The notes under the pieces are model-generated. The model made no database searches and was not told the origin of the DNA. It saw only the letters and a list, made by a program, of their open reading frames with translations. Shown here one piece after another: positions 27,169 to 38,283 of a stretch of 64,000 bases of DNA. Location: contig NZ_QDKM01000003.1 of the NCBI RefSeq assembly GCF_003076755.1, forward strand, positions 372,001 to 436,000, in the 5' to 3' direction. Origin of the DNA: Pararhodobacter oceanensis (GTDB lineage Bacteria > Pseudomonadota > Alphaproteobacteria > Rhodobacterales > Rhodobacteraceae). Numbering within the stretch: the first letter of the stretch is position 1; the number at the start of each line of letters is the position of its first letter. A program made the translations under genes and the position numbers.

Positions 27169-27262
27169 TAAAATATCCACGGGGGTTCCAAGGGGGCGCG
27201 TGCGCCCCTTTGGGCAGGTGCAGGGCGGCAGCCCGCGCGGGGCGCGGGGGCTCGATGCCCCC
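27169..27262 (-). repeat. Intergenic hairpin repeat, family 1, copy B
   Basis: Read in the reverse direction this copy has the GGGGGC/GCCCCC hairpin (27246-27261), a GGGGCG/CGCCCC segment and the tail CCCCCGTGGATATTTTA. It shares with copy A (reverse complement) the segment GCGCGGGGGCTCGATGCCCC, 20 bases. It sits between argF and the M3 peptidase gene. Confidence 0.72.
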
Positions 27263-27299
27263 AAGCCACGCCCCCTATAATTCCGCCGCTGCCTTGGGA

Positions 27300-28226
27300 T
27301 CACACACCCAAGCACCAGCGCATAACTGCTTTTTGCGCGTGCAGACGGTTTTCCGCCTCGTCCCAGATCACCGATTGCGCACCATCCATCACCGCGCTGG
27401 TCACCTCGTCTTCGCGGTGTGCGGGCAGGCAATGCATGAATAATGCGTCGGATTTGGCCGCTGCCATCAGCCGCTCGTTGACCTGATAGGGGCGCAACTG
27501 GTTGTGGCGGCGCTCTTTGGTCGACTGGCTGTCATGCATCGATACCCAAGTGTCGGTGACCACCAGATCGGCGCCCGCCACCGCCTCGAGCGGATCGCGG
27601 ATGATCTCGACCTTGCTGCCCTTGCTGCGGGCGAATTCGACGAATTCGGCCTCGGGGTTCAGCGTTGGCGGGCCGGTGAAGGTCATATCGAACCCGTATT
27701 GCCCCGCCGCATGCAACAAAGAGGCGCAGACGTTGTTGCCGTCGCCAGCCCAGACCACCTTTTTGCCGGCTATTGGGCCGCGATGCTCTTCATAGGTCAG
27801 GATATCGGCCATGATCTGGCAGGGATGGGTGCGGTTGGTCAGCCCGTTGATCACCGGCACGCTGGCAAATTCCGCCAGTTCCTGCAGCACGGTTTCCTCA
27901 TAGGTGCGGATCATGATCAGATCGACATAGCGGCTGAGCACCCGCGCGGTGTCGGCAATGGTCTCGCCGTGGCCGAGTTGCATTTCCGAGCCCGAGAGCA
28001 CCATCGTCTGCCCGCCCATCTGCCGCACGCCAACGTCAAAAGACACGCGCGTGCGGGTTGAGGGTTTCTCGAAAATTAGCGCCACCATACGCCCGTCCAG
28101 CGGCAACTCGTCGTCCGCAGCCCCCTTGCTGCGCCCGGTGCGGCCGGATTTCATCTGCGCGGCGAGATCGGTCATCTGGCGCAGGTCAGCAGGGGTGGTG
28201 GTGTGGATGTCGAGAAAATGGGGCAT
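27300..28226 (-). CDS. argF: Ornithine carbamoyltransferase
   Basis: The 308-residue enzyme makes citrulline from ornithine and carbamoyl phosphate in arginine synthesis. Carbamoyl-phosphate binding STRTR is at 56-60 within [16 protein letters not shown] at 134-137, and the ornithine-binding HCLP at 265-268. The ATG at 28226 gives the usual length; upstream in-frame starts at 28241 and 28289 would read through repeat copy C. It follows argD on the same strand at a gap of 92 bases, so the two are likely one transcript. Confidence 0.96.
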   Translation of the reverse strand: MPHFLDIHTTTPADLRQMTDLAAQMKSGRTGRSKGAADDELPLDGRMVALIFEKPSTRTRVSFDVGVRQMGGQTMVLSGSEMQLGHGETIADTARVLSRYVDLIMIRTYEETVLQELAEFASVPVINGLTNRTHPCQIMADILTYEEHRGPIAGKKVVWAGDGNNVCASLLHAAGQYGFDMTFTGPPTLNPEAEFVEFARSKGSKVEIIRDPLEAVAGADLVVTDTWVSMHDSQSTKERRHNQLRPYQVNERLMAAAKSDALFMHCLPAHREDEVTSAVMDGAQSVIWDEAENRLHAQKAVMRWCLGV

Positions 28227-28253
28227 AGGTTCGGCTTTCATGTCGGGGCGGGT

Positions 28254-28318
28254 CAGGGGGCTTTGCCCCCTCGCAGTAAAGCTGCTCACCCCCAGGATAT
28301 TTAACGCATAAAGTGGGT
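28254..28318 (+). repeat. Intergenic hairpin repeat, family 1, copy C
   Basis: The copy holds a GGGGGC/GCCCCC hairpin (28256-28270), then CACCCCCAGGATATTT and AACGCATAAAGTGGG. The 34-base stretch ending in GTGGG (from about 28283) is identical, in inverse orientation, to copy D at 60601. It fills the argD-argF intercistronic gap. Confidence 0.78.
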
Positions 28319-29518
28319 TTAACCAGCGGCTTTAGGGGCGGCGGTCTGCGCAGTGGCGGCGGCCTCGAGGCGGGTGACGGCCTCGGCGATCTCATCGTCG
28401 CTGATGGTCAGCGCGGGCAGGAGACGCAGCACATTATCGGCGGCGGGCACCAGCAAGAGACCGGCGTCGCGGGCCGCGAGCACCAGTTCAGTGTTCGGCG
28501 CGCGGCATTTGATCCCCAGCATCAGGCCGGAGCCGCGGACCTCTTCGAAGGCCTCGGGATGCGCCGCGACCAGACCTTCGAGCTTTTGCCGCAAGAGACC
28601 TGCCTTGCGGTTGACCTCATCCAGAAACGCCGGATCCGAGATGATCTGCGTGACTTTCAGCCCGACCGCGCAGCCCAAAGGGTTGCCGCCGTAGGTCGAG
28701 CCATGAGTGCCAACCCCCATGCCCGAGGCGGCCTCGGCCGTGGCCAGCACCGCGCCCAGCGGGAAGCCGCCGCCGATACCCTTGGCGACCATCATGATAT
28801 CCGGAATGATCCCCGCCCATTCATGGGCAAAGAGCCTGCCGGTCCGGCCCATACCGCATTGCACCTCGTCAAGCACCAGCAGCGCGCCGGTCTTGTCGCA
28901 GGCGGCGCGCAGAGCTTTCAGCTCGGCCTCGGGCAGCGGGCGGATACCGCCTTCGCCTTGAATCGGCTCGACGATCACCGCTGCGACGCTGTCATCGAGC
29001 GCCGCCGCCAAGGCCGCGCTATCGCCCCAAGGCAGGGTTTCAAACCCCGGCATCAAGGGGCCGAAGCCCTTGGTCATTTTCTCGGAGCCAGCCGCTGCGA
29101 TCGCGGCGGTGGAGCGGCCATGGAAGGAGCCCTCGAAACTCAGGATCTTATGCCGCGGGGTCTCGCCCTCGGGCGCGCGGTCATACCAGTATTTACGCGC
29201 CATCTTGATCACCAGTTCCAGCGCCTCGGTGCCGGAATTGGTGAAAAACACCGTATCGGCGAAGGTCTGGTCAACCAGCAGATCGGCCAGCGCCTGTTGC
29301 TGCGGGATCTGGTAGAGGTTCGACACATGCCAGAGGTTCTGCGCCTGTTCGGTCAGCACCTCGACCAGCGCCGGATTGGCATGGCCCAGCGCATTCACCG
29401 CGATCCCCGAGCCGAGATCGAGAAAGCGGCGGCCATCTGCCTCGATCAACCAAGAGCCTTCGCCCTTCACAAAGGACAGGGGCGCGCGCGAATAGGTGGG
29501 CAGGACAGACGAAATCAT
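28319..29518 (-). CDS. argD: Acetylornithine transaminase (class III)
   Basis: The 399-residue PLP enzyme converts N-acetylglutamate semialdehyde to N-acetylornithine, and in many bacteria also acts in lysine synthesis. [40 protein letters not shown] and [14 protein letters not shown] (PLP lysine) are present. It precedes argF in the transcript. The C-terminal [13 protein letters not shown] tail is unusual but not damaging. Confidence 0.95.
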   Translation of the reverse strand: MISSVLPTYSRAPLSFVKGEGSWLIEADGRRFLDLGSGIAVNALGHANPALVEVLTEQAQNLWHVSNLYQIPQQQALADLLVDQTFADTVFFTNSGTEALELVIKMARKYWYDRAPEGETPRHKILSFEGSFHGRSTAAIAAAGSEKMTKGFGPLMPGFETLPWGDSAALAAALDDSVAAVIVEPIQGEGGIRPLPEAELKALRAACDKTGALLVLDEVQCGMGRTGRLFAHEWAGIIPDIMMVAKGIGGGFPLGAVLATAEAASGMGVGTHGSTYGGNPLGCAVGLKVTQIISDPAFLDEVNRKAGLLRQKLEGLVAAHPEAFEEVRGSGLMLGIKCRAPNTELVLAARDAGLLLVPAADNVLRLLPALTISDDEIAEAVTRLEAAATAQTAAPKAAG

Positions 29519-30187
29519 AAGAGTTCCCTTGGAAAACGAAGCCCATTCGTGCCGAAGCCATGGACCCGAGTCAATCTTGTTCAGTGGTGTGGTATCGTAT
29601 GGGGGAGTGGGGCCTGACGCGCAGGCACAACCAAGCGGACGCGGTCAGCGTCGGCGTCGCAGATCAGATGAGGATGTGATCACGTTGGTCATATCGACGA
29701 GGTAGCGTGAAAAAACCGACCTGTCGAGAGGATTTCGCGCGTTTTATGGGGGGCGCTGCCGCAATGCTGGGTTTTCTGCGGGCGCGCTTGGCCGTTTTGC
29801 GGGGCGGCTATTGGCCAAAGGTGGTGCCTGTTGGGGTCGCGATGACCGGTGGGGAAAGCGTGGGTTGCGGTCTGGTGTGCGGGGCGATTTCTGGCGCAGG
29901 GCGCGCGCCGTGGCGGTTTTGGTGAGCGTGGCTTCAGTTTTTCAAAGCGTCAGCAGTCGTTCGAGGTGGCGTTCCAAAGACACCGCAGGGGGCGCGCAAG
30001 TCGTTGGAGCTGCGGCAAACTCACGCAATTTGGCGACTTGCCCCGCCGCGCTGCAATCTCTATTTCTCGACCGGATGTGTGGGAACCCTTTGATGCCGTT
30101 ACAATCTGACCTTCTGATGCCGAGATCCGCGGCAGCCAAGCCGCTTGCGGCGGTGCCAGCCCCGCTGCGCATCCTTCGGGTAGCGCG
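29519..30187 (+). other. Gene-poor 669-base gap
   Basis: No recognised gene, RNA, repeat or confident promoter was found. Open frames exist on both strands but their products are rich in Arg/Trp/Gly without family motifs and overlap one another. It must hold the promoter of argD on one side and of the following lipoprotein gene on the other. Confidence 0.5.
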
Positions 30188-30811
30188 ATGATCCGTCTGC
30201 GTGCCGCCAGCGCATTCTTCGCCGCCGCGGCGTTTCTGGCCGCCTGTGTCGAGACCGAACCGCTTGAGGATGCCTCGGGGCGCGGGCTGCATCCGACCGC
30301 CGGGCCGACGCAATTGTCCGTGCTTGACGGTGCGGTGACGGTGACCGGACCGGTGGGCTATTGCGCCGACACACAGGCGACGCGCGAGAGCGACATCGAG
30401 GCCTTCGTGCTGCTGGTGCGCTGTCGCGGCACTTTGCGGCCAGCGCCGGTGCTTTCGGCGACGATCACCGGCTTGCCTGCCCCCGCGAGCGATGATCCCG
30501 GTTCGCTGCAGCGGCTGGCCGGGTTTCTGGCGACCACCGCCGGACGCGCACAACTCAGCCGCACTGGCGATCCCTCGGATGTGACCGTGCATGAGGCGAC
30601 CTATGCCAATTCGGCGATCTGGTTGCTGATCGAGGATAGCGGCAATCCAAGTGGCTTTGATCCGACCTACCGCCGCGCGATCCTGCCGATTGGCGGGCGG
30701 ATCGTGACGCTCTCGGTGCTGTCGGCCAGCGAACATCCGGTGGATAGTGGCAGCGCGCTAGCGACATTACGCCGCTTCGTCACGCGCATGCGCCGTGCCA
30801 ACGCCGGTTGA
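30188..30811 (+). CDS. Lipoprotein of unknown function
   Basis: The 207-residue product has a lipoprotein signal with lipobox LAAC at residues 17-20 and an extracytoplasmic region with two further Cys, in GPVGYCADT and LLVRCRGTL, that could pair. It is not assigned to a known family. The start is ATG 30188. It is convergent with the hydrolase-OsmC fusion, 15 bases away. The coding call is supported by the lipobox and uninterrupted frame. Confidence 0.72.
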   Translation: MIRLRAASAFFAAAAFLAACVETEPLEDASGRGLHPTAGPTQLSVLDGAVTVTGPVGYCADTQATRESDIEAFVLLVRCRGTLRPAPVLSATITGLPAPASDDPGSLQRLAGFLATTAGRAQLSRTGDPSDVTVHEATYANSAIWLLIEDSGNPSGFDPTYRRAILPIGGRIVTLSVLSASEHPVDSGSALATLRRFVTRMRRANAG

Positions 30812-30826
30812 GGCCGCGCCCAGCGC

Positions 30827-32050
30827 CTAGTCGTCGCCGCGCAGTTTCGTGGTGATATGCGCGCTGCCCTCCATCGTGCGGTGCACCGGACATTTATCGG
30901 CGATCTCCAGCAACCGCGCGCGCTGCTCGGCGTCGAGATCGCCCTCGAGCGTGATCACGCGGTTGAATTGATCGACCTTTCCCGGCCCGCTGCGGCCATC
31001 GGCGTCCTGCGCGTGGACCTTGTCATGGGTGACATCAACGCTGATGCCGGTGAGCGGCCATTTCTTACGCCGCGCATACATGCGGATGGTCATTGAAGTG
31101 CAGGCGCCCAGCCCCGCCGCGAGGAAGCCGTAAGGCGACATGCCGCGATTGCTACCGCCGTAGGATTCGGGCTCGTCAGCCAGCGTGTGATGCCGCGGCC
31201 CGTGGATCACGTCTTGCAGGAAGCCGTCGGGATCAACCTCGGTGACGCGGACGATGCCCTCGGGCGCGCCGGGCGGTGGGGCGGGCTGGCGCATGTCGAG
31301 ATAGCGCCCGACCCAAGCGCCGATCACCTCGGCGGCATAGGCGGCATCCTCGGCGCGCGTGATCAGATGGTCAGCGTCATCAAGGGTGACGAAACTCTTG
31401 GGGTGTTTGGCGGCGAGGAAGATTTTGGTCGCGTTTTCAATGCCCACCGACATATCGCGCGGCGCATGCATGACCAGTAGCGCGCGGTGCAATCCGGCGA
31501 TCGCGGGGGCGAGTTTCTCCGCCCTGACATCCTCGACGAAATCGCGGGTGATGCGGAAGGGGCGCCCGCCAAGGGTGACTTCGGCGGCGCCTTTGACCTC
31601 GATCTTCTGCAACGCATCGGCGAAATTATTGGTCACATGATCGGGGTCGAAGGGGGCGGCGATGGTCACCACCGCTTTGACGCTGGCCATGCTATCGGCC
31701 GCGCGGAGCACAGCCGCACCGCCCAAGGAGTGGCCGATCAACAGGCCGGGCGCCATATCCCGCCCTTCAAGATAGCGCGCCGCGGCCCCCAGATCGGCGA
31801 TATTCGAGGTGAAGGAGGTGTTTTCAAACTCGCCGCCCGAATGCCCCAATCCGGTGAAATCAAACCGCAGCACCGCGATCCCCATTGCCGCCAGTCGCGC
31901 GGCAATGCGGCGCGCGGCGTGGATATCCTTGCCGCAGGTGAAGCAATGGGCAAAGAGCGCGGTGGCCAGATGCGGGCCCTCGGGCAGATCAAGCCGCGCT
32001 GCCAGAGTGCTGCCATCGTGTCCGGTAAAGGTGATTTTCTCGGTCGGCAT
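30827..32050 (-). CDS. Alpha/beta hydrolase - OsmC fusion protein
   Basis: The 407-residue product joins an alpha/beta hydrolase (residues about 1-255, nucleophile Ser108 in GHSLGG, acid and His in DDADHL) to an OsmC-type domain (about 265-407) with Cys317 in LGACTSMTI and Cys387 in ADKCPVHRT. OsmC proteins reduce organic hydroperoxides with two cysteines, both of which are present, so the peroxidase half may be active. The hydrolase half may release substrate from an ester. The start at ATG 32050 has AGGAG before it; a longer frame to 32161 is unlikely. Confidence 0.85.
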   Translation of the reverse strand: MPTEKITFTGHDGSTLAARLDLPEGPHLATALFAHCFTCGKDIHAARRIAARLAAMGIAVLRFDFTGLGHSGGEFENTSFTSNIADLGAAARYLEGRDMAPGLLIGHSLGGAAVLRAADSMASVKAVVTIAAPFDPDHVTNNFADALQKIEVKGAAEVTLGGRPFRITRDFVEDVRAEKLAPAIAGLHRALLVMHAPRDMSVGIENATKIFLAAKHPKSFVTLDDADHLITRAEDAAYAAEVIGAWVGRYLDMRQPAPPPGAPEGIVRVTEVDPDGFLQDVIHGPRHHTLADEPESYGGSNRGMSPYGFLAAGLGACTSMTIRMYARRKKWPLTGISVDVTHDKVHAQDADGRSGPGKVDQFNRVITLEGDLDAEQRARLLEIADKCPVHRTMEGSAHITTKLRGDD

Positions 32051-32186
32051 GGCGGCTCCTTGCGGTTTCATCTCTGCACCAAAGCTGTTCTGGCGCGGCG
32101 CGTTCGGCAAGCCCTTTGGCGGCGGCGTCACGGGAAGGTGACGCAAGCGGGGGCGGTGCACGCCTTATGAAACCGAAGTGAGGCGC

Positions 32187-33083
32187 TCAGCCCAAGAGGA
32201 TGATCGCGATGATCGACGCAGCCAGAAGCCCCATGCCGATGACCTCGATCAGGCTGGGCCGTTCGCGGAACACCAGCACCGAGACGAGGATCGAAAAGAT
32301 CAATTCGATCTGCCCGACGCTGCGCACATAGGCGGCGTTTTGCAAAGAGAAGGCGATGAACCAGCCAGCGCTGCCCATGACGCCGGTCAGCGCCACCAAT
32401 GCGGTTTTGCGCCATGAACGCACCACGCGCGCAACCTCGCCGGGTTCGCGCCATGCCAGCCAGAGGGTCATCGCCAGTGCCTGAAAACTGGTCGCCAGCG
32501 CCAAGGCGGTGACCGCGCGGAGCACCGCCAGCTCGCTATCCACCTGCAGCGTGGCACCGCGGTAGCCAATCGCCGCCAGCCCGAAGAGCGCGCCTGCCAG
32601 CACGCCCAGACCCGTGGCGGCGTTGAGGAACCTGCCGCTGCGCCAGCCCTCGGGCGGCCGCGACAGCAGCAACACGCCAAGGGTGCCAATGATGATTGCG
32701 ATCCAGCCGAGCAGTGAGACCCCTTCGCCCAGCAAAAGCACAGACAAGAGCGCGACCTGAATCGTCTCGGTTTTGGTGAAGGCGATTCCGACTGCGAAAC
32801 TGCGCTTGGAGAACAGTGCCACAGTGCAGAAGGTGGCAAGGATCTGCGCCAGCCCGCCGATCACCGCATAGATAAAGAACCACGCATTCACCGAGGGCAG
32901 GCTTTGCCCGAGGCCGAGCAGCAGCGCCAAGAGCGCCGCAACCGCCAGTGGCGCGGCGAATAGGAACCGCGAGAAGGTGGCGCCGCCGGTCGACAGGCCC
33001 AAGCCTTTAAGCTGCTTTTGCAGCATGAAGCGCAGGGTTTGCACCGCTGCCGCCAGAACCGATATGATCACCCATGCATCCAT
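32187..33083 (-). CDS. EamA/DMT-superfamily transporter
   Basis: The 298-residue product has ten predicted membrane segments in two EamA-like halves, for example NAWFFIYAVIGGLAQILATF and TETIQVALLSVLLLGEGVSL. The family carries amino acids, nucleotides, drugs or metabolites, often outward; no substrate is indicated. It is divergent from fadH, 116 bases away, and shares strand with the hydrolase-OsmC gene. Confidence 0.85.
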   Translation of the reverse strand: MDAWVIISVLAAAVQTLRFMLQKQLKGLGLSTGGATFSRFLFAAPLAVAALLALLLGLGQSLPSVNAWFFIYAVIGGLAQILATFCTVALFSKRSFAVGIAFTKTETIQVALLSVLLLGEGVSLLGWIAIIIGTLGVLLLSRPPEGWRSGRFLNAATGLGVLAGALFGLAAIGYRGATLQVDSELAVLRAVTALALATSFQALAMTLWLAWREPGEVARVVRSWRKTALVALTGVMGSAGWFIAFSLQNAAYVRSVGQIELIFSILVSVLVFRERPSLIEVIGMGLLAASIIAIILLG

Positions 33084-33142
33084 GGCGGGCTTGTCCCATG
33101 AACCCCGCGGAAGGTCGACCGCTGACGCAAGGTTTCGGATGA

Positions 33143-35215
<2,073 letters not shown>

Positions 35216-35218
35216 TTC

Positions 35219-36130
35219 ATGATCTTCTGGCCTATTCTTGCCGGATTGATCCCCAGCTTCCTGTTGGTGGGGCTGGGCGGGCTGGTGCGGCGGCGTCTGT
35301 CCGAAAACGCATGGACCGGTCTGGATAAGCTGAACTTCGAGATCCTGTTTCCAGCGCTCCTGTTCACCGCCGCCGCCTCGCGCCCGATGGATGTGTCGCG
35401 GGTGGTGGTGATCGGCCCCGCGGTCTGGGCGATCCTGACGCTGGGCTTGGTGGCAGGCTATGCGGCGCGGCGCTTTGGGCCCGAGCGGTTTCTGGATTTT
35501 GCCGGCGCATGGCAGACTGCGTGGCGGTTCAACACCGCGATGGGCTTTGTCGCCGTTGCTGCGGTAAGCCGCGCCGATGCGGCAATGATGGCGGTGGTCG
35601 CAGGGATGGCGGTGCCGGTGGCGAATATTTTCGCGGTCACAGTGCTGTCGCGCGGCGGCAATCTGGGGCTCTGGGCGACGGTGCAGAAGGTGGCGCTGAA
35701 CCCGTTCCTGCTGGCTTCGGTGGGCGGGGTGATCGTCGGCCTGTCCAGCCTGAGCGTGCCGGTGTTGATTCTGGCGCCACTGCAATTGCTGGCGCAGGCG
35801 GCGATCCCGATTGCGCTGATCTCGGTCGGCGCGACGATGGACTGGCGGGCGCTGGCGCGGCTGACCCCGTTCAGCGGCATCCTTGCGGGGGTCAAACTGC
35901 TGCTGCTGCCCGCGGCGACGCTGGTAGGCTGTCTGATGCTCGGCGCTGACCCTGCGATCACCTCGATTCTGACGATGTTCGCGGCGCTGCCGACCGCCTC
36001 GGCGGCGCATGTGCTGGCCGCAGGTTTTGGCGCAGACCGGATGTTAAGTGCCACGGTTGTGGCGCAGATCACCCTGCTGTCGGCGCTGACTTTGCCGCTT
36101 TGGATCGTGGCCATCGAGGCACTTGTATAA
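35219..36130 (+). CDS. AEC (auxin efflux carrier) family transporter
   Basis: The 303-residue product has about ten hydrophobic segments in two inverted halves, with LRRRLSENAW-type loop near the N-terminus and SVGATMDWRALARL typical of the AEC family. Such carriers export or exchange anions such as malate or malonate. It is 4 bases behind fadH and ends at a 12-bp inverted repeat, so it likely shares fadH's transcript. A second AEC protein is at 48629. Confidence 0.84.
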   Translation: MIFWPILAGLIPSFLLVGLGGLVRRRLSENAWTGLDKLNFEILFPALLFTAAASRPMDVSRVVVIGPAVWAILTLGLVAGYAARRFGPERFLDFAGAWQTAWRFNTAMGFVAVAAVSRADAAMMAVVAGMAVPVANIFAVTVLSRGGNLGLWATVQKVALNPFLLASVGGVIVGLSSLSVPVLILAPLQLLAQAAIPIALISVGATMDWRALARLTPFSGILAGVKLLLLPAATLVGCLMLGADPAITSILTMFAALPTASAAHVLAAGFGADRMLSATVVAQITLLSALTLPLWIVAIEALV

Positions 36131-36137
36131 CGGAAAC

Positions 36138-36182
36138 AATCACTTGCCTGTCTCGCGACACTCAAGCTGCGGGCAGGTGATT
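36138..36182 (+). terminator. Inverted repeat after AEC gene, possible terminator or operator
   Basis: AATCACTTGCC at 36138-36148 pairs with GGCAGGTGATT at 36172-36182 (one wobble), loop about 23 bases. No U-run follows, so it may be a binding site rather than an intrinsic terminator. Confidence 0.4.
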
Positions 36183-36248
36183 GATGCAACATTGCGAACA
36201 ATTGTCCCTTGTTCACCGCAGCACTGTCCTAATCCCGCCGCATTTTCC

Positions 36249-36267
36249 CTGTGTAAAGGAAACACAG
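36249..36267 (+). promoter_or_regulatory. Palindrome upstream of LysR regulator start
   Basis: CTGTGT (36249-36254) and ACACAG (36262-36267) are perfect inverted halves separated by 7 bases and lie 25 bases before ATG 36293, in the leader. It could be the regulator's own operator or a hairpin with a short CTTTTG tail. Confidence 0.35.
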
Positions 36268-36292
36268 CTTTTGTAGTGTGACAGGTGCGAGA

Positions 36293-37198
36293 ATGGATCG
36301 TTTAACGGAAATGGAAGCCTTTGCCACGGTGGTGGACCAAGGTGGTTTTACCGACGCCGCGCGCAAAATGGGGATTTCAAAATCCGCTGTCTCGAAACAT
36401 GTCTCCTCGCTGGAGGCGCGGCTCGGGGCGCGGTTGCTCAACCGCACGACCCGGCGGGTCAGCCCGACCGAAATCGGCCTTGTCTATTACGACCGCGCGC
36501 GCCGTGTGCTCAATGACGCCGGTGAGGCGGATAGCATCGTCAGCGCCATGCAATCGGCCCCCTCGGGCGTGCTGCGGATGTCGGTGGCGACCGATTTCGG
36601 GGTTAGCCTGCTGTCGCCGGTGCTTGATGAATTTCTCAATGAATTTCCCGATATCAGCGTCAATATGGTGCTCAAGAACCGCTATGTGGAACTGATCTCG
36701 GAAGGGTTCGACATGGCGATCCGCGTCGGCGAGATGGAGGATTCCAGTCTGCGCGCCCGCCGGATTTCGCATTGCACGCAACGTCTGATCGCCGCGCCGC
36801 GCTATTTCCAACAGCATGGACGCCCGACGCGGATTGACGAACTCAGCGATCACCGGCTGCTGCATTACTCCAATCAGGCCAGCGCCAATGTCTGGAAAAT
36901 CGCCGCCCCTTCCGGCGAGATGCGGCAGGTGCGCGGCACCGGCTGGCTGACGGTCAATGACGGGCAATCACTGCTCAACGCCGCGATCAAGGGCATGGGC
37001 ATCGCCTATCTGCCGAGCTTTCTGTATCATGAGGCGATGGCCAGCGGCTTGGTCGAGGATGTGATCCCCGAACTGCCGGAAACCACGCTGGGCATCTATG
37101 CGGTCTACCCGCCGGGCCGATTTACCCAGCCCAAGGTGCGCGCCTTCATTGATTTTCTGGTCGAACGCTTTGCCGAGAAAGGCCCGAACGACTGGTAA
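36293..37198 (+). CDS. LysR family transcriptional regulator
   Basis: The 301-residue product has the N-terminal helix-turn-helix MEAFATVVDQGGFTDAARKM and KSAVSKHVSSLEARLGARLL, and a C-terminal LysR effector domain (DMAIRVGEMEDSSLRARRI, SLLNAAIKGMGIAYLP). It resembles the CrgA/AaeR subgroup. The start at ATG 36293 (codon 6 of a longer open frame that uses a GTG at 36278) gives the usual MDRLTEMEAF N-terminus. It lies behind the fadH-AEC pair and ends before a strong terminator. The effector is unknown. Confidence 0.9.
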   Translation: MDRLTEMEAFATVVDQGGFTDAARKMGISKSAVSKHVSSLEARLGARLLNRTTRRVSPTEIGLVYYDRARRVLNDAGEADSIVSAMQSAPSGVLRMSVATDFGVSLLSPVLDEFLNEFPDISVNMVLKNRYVELISEGFDMAIRVGEMEDSSLRARRISHCTQRLIAAPRYFQQHGRPTRIDELSDHRLLHYSNQASANVWKIAAPSGEMRQVRGTGWLTVNDGQSLLNAAIKGMGIAYLPSFLYHEAMASGLVEDVIPELPETTLGIYAVYPPGRFTQPKVRAFIDFLVERFAEKGPNDW

Positions 37199-37258
37199 GG
37201 CCTAGGCGACTGGTAACGCGAAACCTCGGGCCGTTTTCCCTCCGGCCCTCAGGTGCAG

Positions 37259-37294
37259 ACTGACCGACCCGTGAGGGCCGGTCAGTTCTTTTTT
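37259..37294 (+). terminator. Rho-independent terminator after LysR gene
   Basis: ACTGACCG at 37259-37266 pairs with CGGTCAGT at 37279-37286 around a 12-base loop, followed by TCTTTTTT. It lies 60 bases after the regulator stop and just before the convergent hydrolase gene ends. Confidence 0.85.
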
Positions 37295-37298
37295 GCGC

Positions 37299-38126
37299 TT
37301 AGAGCGTGCTTGCGAAACGCTCGGTGGTCAGGGTGATCACCTGCTCGGCCGAGGTGGCATCGGCGTCAAAGACGTTGAAAATATGATCCGCGCCATCGAT
37401 CACCACCGCTTCGACATCCGCACCCGCTGCGGCGCCGGCCATCGGGGTGGAATACATCGTATAGTAATCCTCGGAACCGGTGATGCCCAGAAACGGGCCG
37501 CTGTATTGCGCCAGTGCCGCGAGGATATTGTGCTGCGAGAGGCTGGTGAAAAACGTGTCTTTCAACGCCATGGTGCGCCAGCCCAGATCCAGCCCGACGA
37601 TCCCCTCATCCGCCGCGCGGTCAAAGGTCTCCTGCCCCATGCTCTGCAGGAAATCGGTGTCGTAATCACCCACCGACGACCATGTGACCAGTGATTTCAC
37701 CTCGGACCGTGCCGCGGCCAGCTGGATCGCCGCGCCGCCGCCAAAGGAGAAGCCCAGCACGCCGATGCGCTCGGCATCGACGCCGTCGGTGGCAAGAAGC
37801 GCCGAGAGGCCGATCTCGGCATCCTCGTTCTGCCGGTCAACCGTATGGTGGCCGGTGTCCCCGCCCGACTGGCCGAAACCGCGGAAATCAATCCGCAGTG
37901 ACGCGATCCCCGCCTCGGCCAGCGCCGCCGCTTCCATCGCAAACATGCCGCCAACCTCATCGCGGCTGGAGCCGAACCCGTGCAGCATCAAGACCGCCGG
38001 AAACGGGCCCTCGCCCTCGGGCATGTTCAACGTCGCGGCGATCCCCTCAGAGAGGGTCAGCGGCGTTTCCTCGGCCAGAGCCGGAGCTGCGGCCAGCGCC
38101 GCGATCAGGGGAAAAGCAAAGCGCAT
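37299..38126 (-). CDS. Exported alpha/beta hydrolase (dienelactone hydrolase-like)
   Basis: The 275-residue product has a signal peptide (MRFAFPLIAALAAAPALA, cleaved after Ala18), HGFGSSRDE oxyanion segment, nucleophile in GFSFGGG, an acid in ITGSEDYYTM, and catalytic His in IDGADHIFNV. It is a periplasmic or exported serine esterase of the alpha/beta class; the substrate is unknown. The start at ATG 38126 has GAAAGGA upstream; a longer frame to 38342 would lack the signal peptide at the front. Confidence 0.83.
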   Translation of the reverse strand: MRFAFPLIAALAAAPALAEETPLTLSEGIAATLNMPEGEGPFPAVLMLHGFGSSRDEVGGMFAMEAAALAEAGIASLRIDFRGFGQSGGDTGHHTVDRQNEDAEIGLSALLATDGVDAERIGVLGFSFGGGAAIQLAAARSEVKSLVTWSSVGDYDTDFLQSMGQETFDRAADEGIVGLDLGWRTMALKDTFFTSLSQHNILAALAQYSGPFLGITGSEDYYTMYSTPMAGAAAGADVEAVVIDGADHIFNVFDADATSAEQVITLTTERFASTL

Positions 38127-38226
38127 CGGGTATCCTTTCGGTGAAAAAGCCGAAGGATAGGCGGCGATGTTCTGCGGATCAATCTTTGCTGCTGTGCCGC
38201 TGGCGGGGGATTGCCGGTGCGGCAAT

Positions 38227-38260
38227 GAAAAACGGCCCCCGCCACATAGGGGCAAGGGCC
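38227..38260 (-). terminator. Rho-independent terminator of tpa
   Basis: On the minus strand CGGCCC and GGGCCG (38255-38260 and 38232-38237) form the stem, and a TTTTT run follows at 38227-38231. It lies 24-57 bases after the tpa stop. Confidence 0.7.
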
Positions 38261-38283
38261 GCGACGTCAGGTGCAGGCGCGGT

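Noticed and set aside
29707-29925. A 72-codon frame in the gap after argD
   Set aside because: The composition is unlike neighbouring genes, with no ribosome site and overlapping equally open frames.
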